Positions 63,001-64,000 of a DNA stretch of 64,000 nucleotides are shown here, in pieces. Under the pieces are notes generated by a model that was not told the DNA's origin, did no database searches, and saw only the letters and a list, made by a program, of their open reading frames with translations. Within the stretch, counting starts at the first letter, position 1; every line of letters starts with the position of its first letter. Origin of the DNA: Albula goreensis (lineage: Eukaryota; Chordata; Actinopteri; Albuliformes; Albulidae). The stretch is taken from NCBI GenBank assembly GCA_022829145.1, contig CM040743.1:12232146-12296145 (forward strand), given 5' to 3'. The position numbers and the translations under genes are program-made.

Positions 63001-63736
63001 TTTTCAGTACCATGTGAACTAGTGTTGAACCATACAGAATCATTGAAGATGGCGTAGCCCGGGCTTCTGTGTTTCCGCTTTTACGTTCAAAGCCAGCACA
63101 TGGTGAATCTGCTGGGGGCTTGTCCAAACACAAAGGCCTGGCTGACTAATCTTCCATGTGTTAAAGAGGAGGTTATGCAGTGCAACCCAGGGCACCGAGC
63201 ACCAGGTAATGTTTCGACAAGCCCCGTTTATGCTGGCACACAGAGATTCACAGGCTCTTGGGACCTTGTAGGCTTTAGAATTAGCTGTACTGCCTCTGAG
63301 AAACAGGACTGCTGATCAGGGAAAAGAGCAGCCAAAGTATACAGTAAAAAAGATGAAGCTTCAATTCCCTCTGGCTTAGAGCAGAGCTTTGCATCGTCTA
63401 AGTTTACTTAGTTTACTTGTCAGGTGAGGAACTGCTACACTTGCTCAGTGAAAAGTAAAACCGTTAGCGTTCCATTTTGTATTGGGGTAGTTCATCCTTT
63501 CTTTAGTGGTTTCTAAGACTACTGAAGGTTTGGACGCTCAAGTGTGAGAGTGAGCAAGAGAGAGAGAGAGTGAGAGAGAGAGGGAGACAGAGAGGGAGGG
63601 AGGGGCTGTGGGAATTCCCCTATGCTGAGAACAGTCCCATCTGTAAAAACAAACAGGAACATGAGAAACTCACCGGCCCCTGAAGACTGCCGTCCTCTCG
63701 GTCAATGCTGCCCCTGGAGTTCCGCGATTCCGGCTT
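57019..63736 (-). CDS. ptk2: Focal adhesion kinase (PTK2/FAK1), last six coding exons, 218 aa of the C-terminus
   Basis: Exons (minus): 63674-63736, 61812-61851, 61004-61107, 57894-58049, 57702-57782 and 57019-57231. The first is preceded by a good acceptor, so the gene continues to the right of the window; 219 codons with the stop are visible. The text reads SRGSIDREDGSLQGP, then GNQHIYQPVGKP, then the proline-rich APPKKPPRPGAP (SH3 ligand for p130Cas and GRAF-type partners), then VYENV, whose tyrosine codon (57984-57986) matches human Tyr925, the Src site that recruits Grb2. After that comes the focal-adhesion-targeting four-helix bundle, from ENVTGLVKAVIEMSSK through KMKLAQQYVMTSLQQEYKKQ to LLDVIDQARLKM and the end RPH. 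FAT binds paxillin and talin and anchors this cytoplasmic tyrosine kinase at integrin adhesions. FERM and kinase domains lie outside the window. Fish often have two ptk2 copies; I cannot tell which this is. Confidence 0.96.
58050..61003. other. ptk2: ptk2 intron of about 3 kb
   Basis: No exon is visible on either strand. It has a poly(A) run at 60121-60141 and a C-rich tract near 59475-59490. The frames at 58737-59120 and 59308-59679 carry no known protein pattern. Confidence 0.55.
60121..60141. repeat. Poly(A) tract
   Basis: A run of 21 A residues inside the large ptk2 intron. No attached retroelement body was recognised. Confidence 0.8.
62601..62639. repeat. AAC/AAT trinucleotide microsatellite
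   Basis: Mixed AAC and AAT units in a ptk2 intron. Confidence 0.8.
63551..63603. repeat. GA-rich low-complexity tract
   Basis: GAGA and GGGA units, about 50 bases, some 70 bases downstream (minus-strand sense) of the first visible ptk2 exon. On the minus strand, the sense strand of ptk2, it is a pyrimidine tract within the intron. Confidence 0.75.
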
Positions 63737-64000
63737 CTGACGAGAAGGGGAGACAGAGTCAGACGAGCTGCAACGCGGCACTCCACACATCACCACAGCT
63801 TGTTAGCACGGCTGATGTCCCGTTTGAAGAAACGCACTCGAATGAATGAGTCTCCAGAGCTGGGCTTTGATGTTACACATTGCTTCCCTGTTCGGTGACG
63901 CTGCTTTTGATCACAAACCTCATGCCCACTAGTGAGACAGCATATCCAACACCCCCATCACTGGGAACACAACCACAACAATCAGGGCTGCGATTTTAGC

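Larger units (their letters stand above)
61852..63673. other. ptk2: ptk2 intron of about 1.8 kb
   Basis: Non-coding as far as I can see. It holds an AAC/AAT simple repeat at 62601-62639 and a GA-rich low-complexity tract at 63551-63603 close to the upstream exon. Confidence 0.55.

Noticed and set aside
1-64000. CRISPR arrays, bacterial operons, tRNA or rRNA genes
   Set aside because: No regularly spaced repeats, no Shine-Dalgarno-led gene chains and no tRNA B-box with foldable arms were seen. The window is animal nuclear DNA.

Overview
This window comes from a vertebrate nuclear genome, most likely a ray-finned (teleost) fish. The genes are split into short exons with GT/AG introns, there are no operons or bacterial signals, and the proteins are clear vertebrate orthologues. 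The DNA is AT-rich and carries fish-type hAT and Tc1/mariner relics and LINE tails. I built the gene models by hand by matching exon phases. Every named model closes as one frame from start to stop, except ptk2, which runs off the right end.

Layout. 1-6080: intron or intergenic DNA with no supported exon. 6081-6140 (-): a lone signal-peptide first exon of an unidentified gene that would continue leftwards beyond the window. 6141-15307: about 9 kb without genes, holding a diverged ~125 bp tandem repeat. 15308-21745 (-): a ten-exon gene read as ppp1r36 (protein phosphatase 1 regulatory subunit 36). 23516-26151 (-): tpmt, thiopurine S-methyltransferase, eight coding exons. 26152-29572: intergenic with LINE-like tails. 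29573-34628 (-): mrs2, the mitochondrial inner-membrane Mg2+ channel, eleven exons with the GMN signature. 35536-41219 (+): clptm1l, seventeen coding exons, head-to-head with mrs2 across about 0.9 kb. 41845-43571: a decayed hAT transposon just downstream of clptm1l. 44827-45737 and 47515-49679 (+): two tandem three-exon Ly6/uPAR three-finger GPI-protein genes. 50889-52970 (+): rplp1, the acidic ribosomal stalk protein P1, with a TATA box and a TOP-type start. 53971-54604: a small non-autonomous hAT element with a perfect 8-bp target duplication. 54870-55780: a Tc1/mariner transposase relic. 57019-63736 (-, partial): the last six coding exons of ptk2 (focal adhesion kinase), including the last proline-rich motif, the YENV Grb2 site and the FAT domain.

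The genes do not form one pathway; they are ordinary neighbours. The only grouping with a likely evolutionary meaning is the Ly6 pair next to ptk2, since in human the LY6 cluster and PTK2 both lie in 8q24.3. I found no candidate for a wholly new biological system. The best leads are the transposon insertions, the alternative signal peptide of the second Ly6 gene, the short terminal intron of mrs2 and the unidentified signal-peptide exon.
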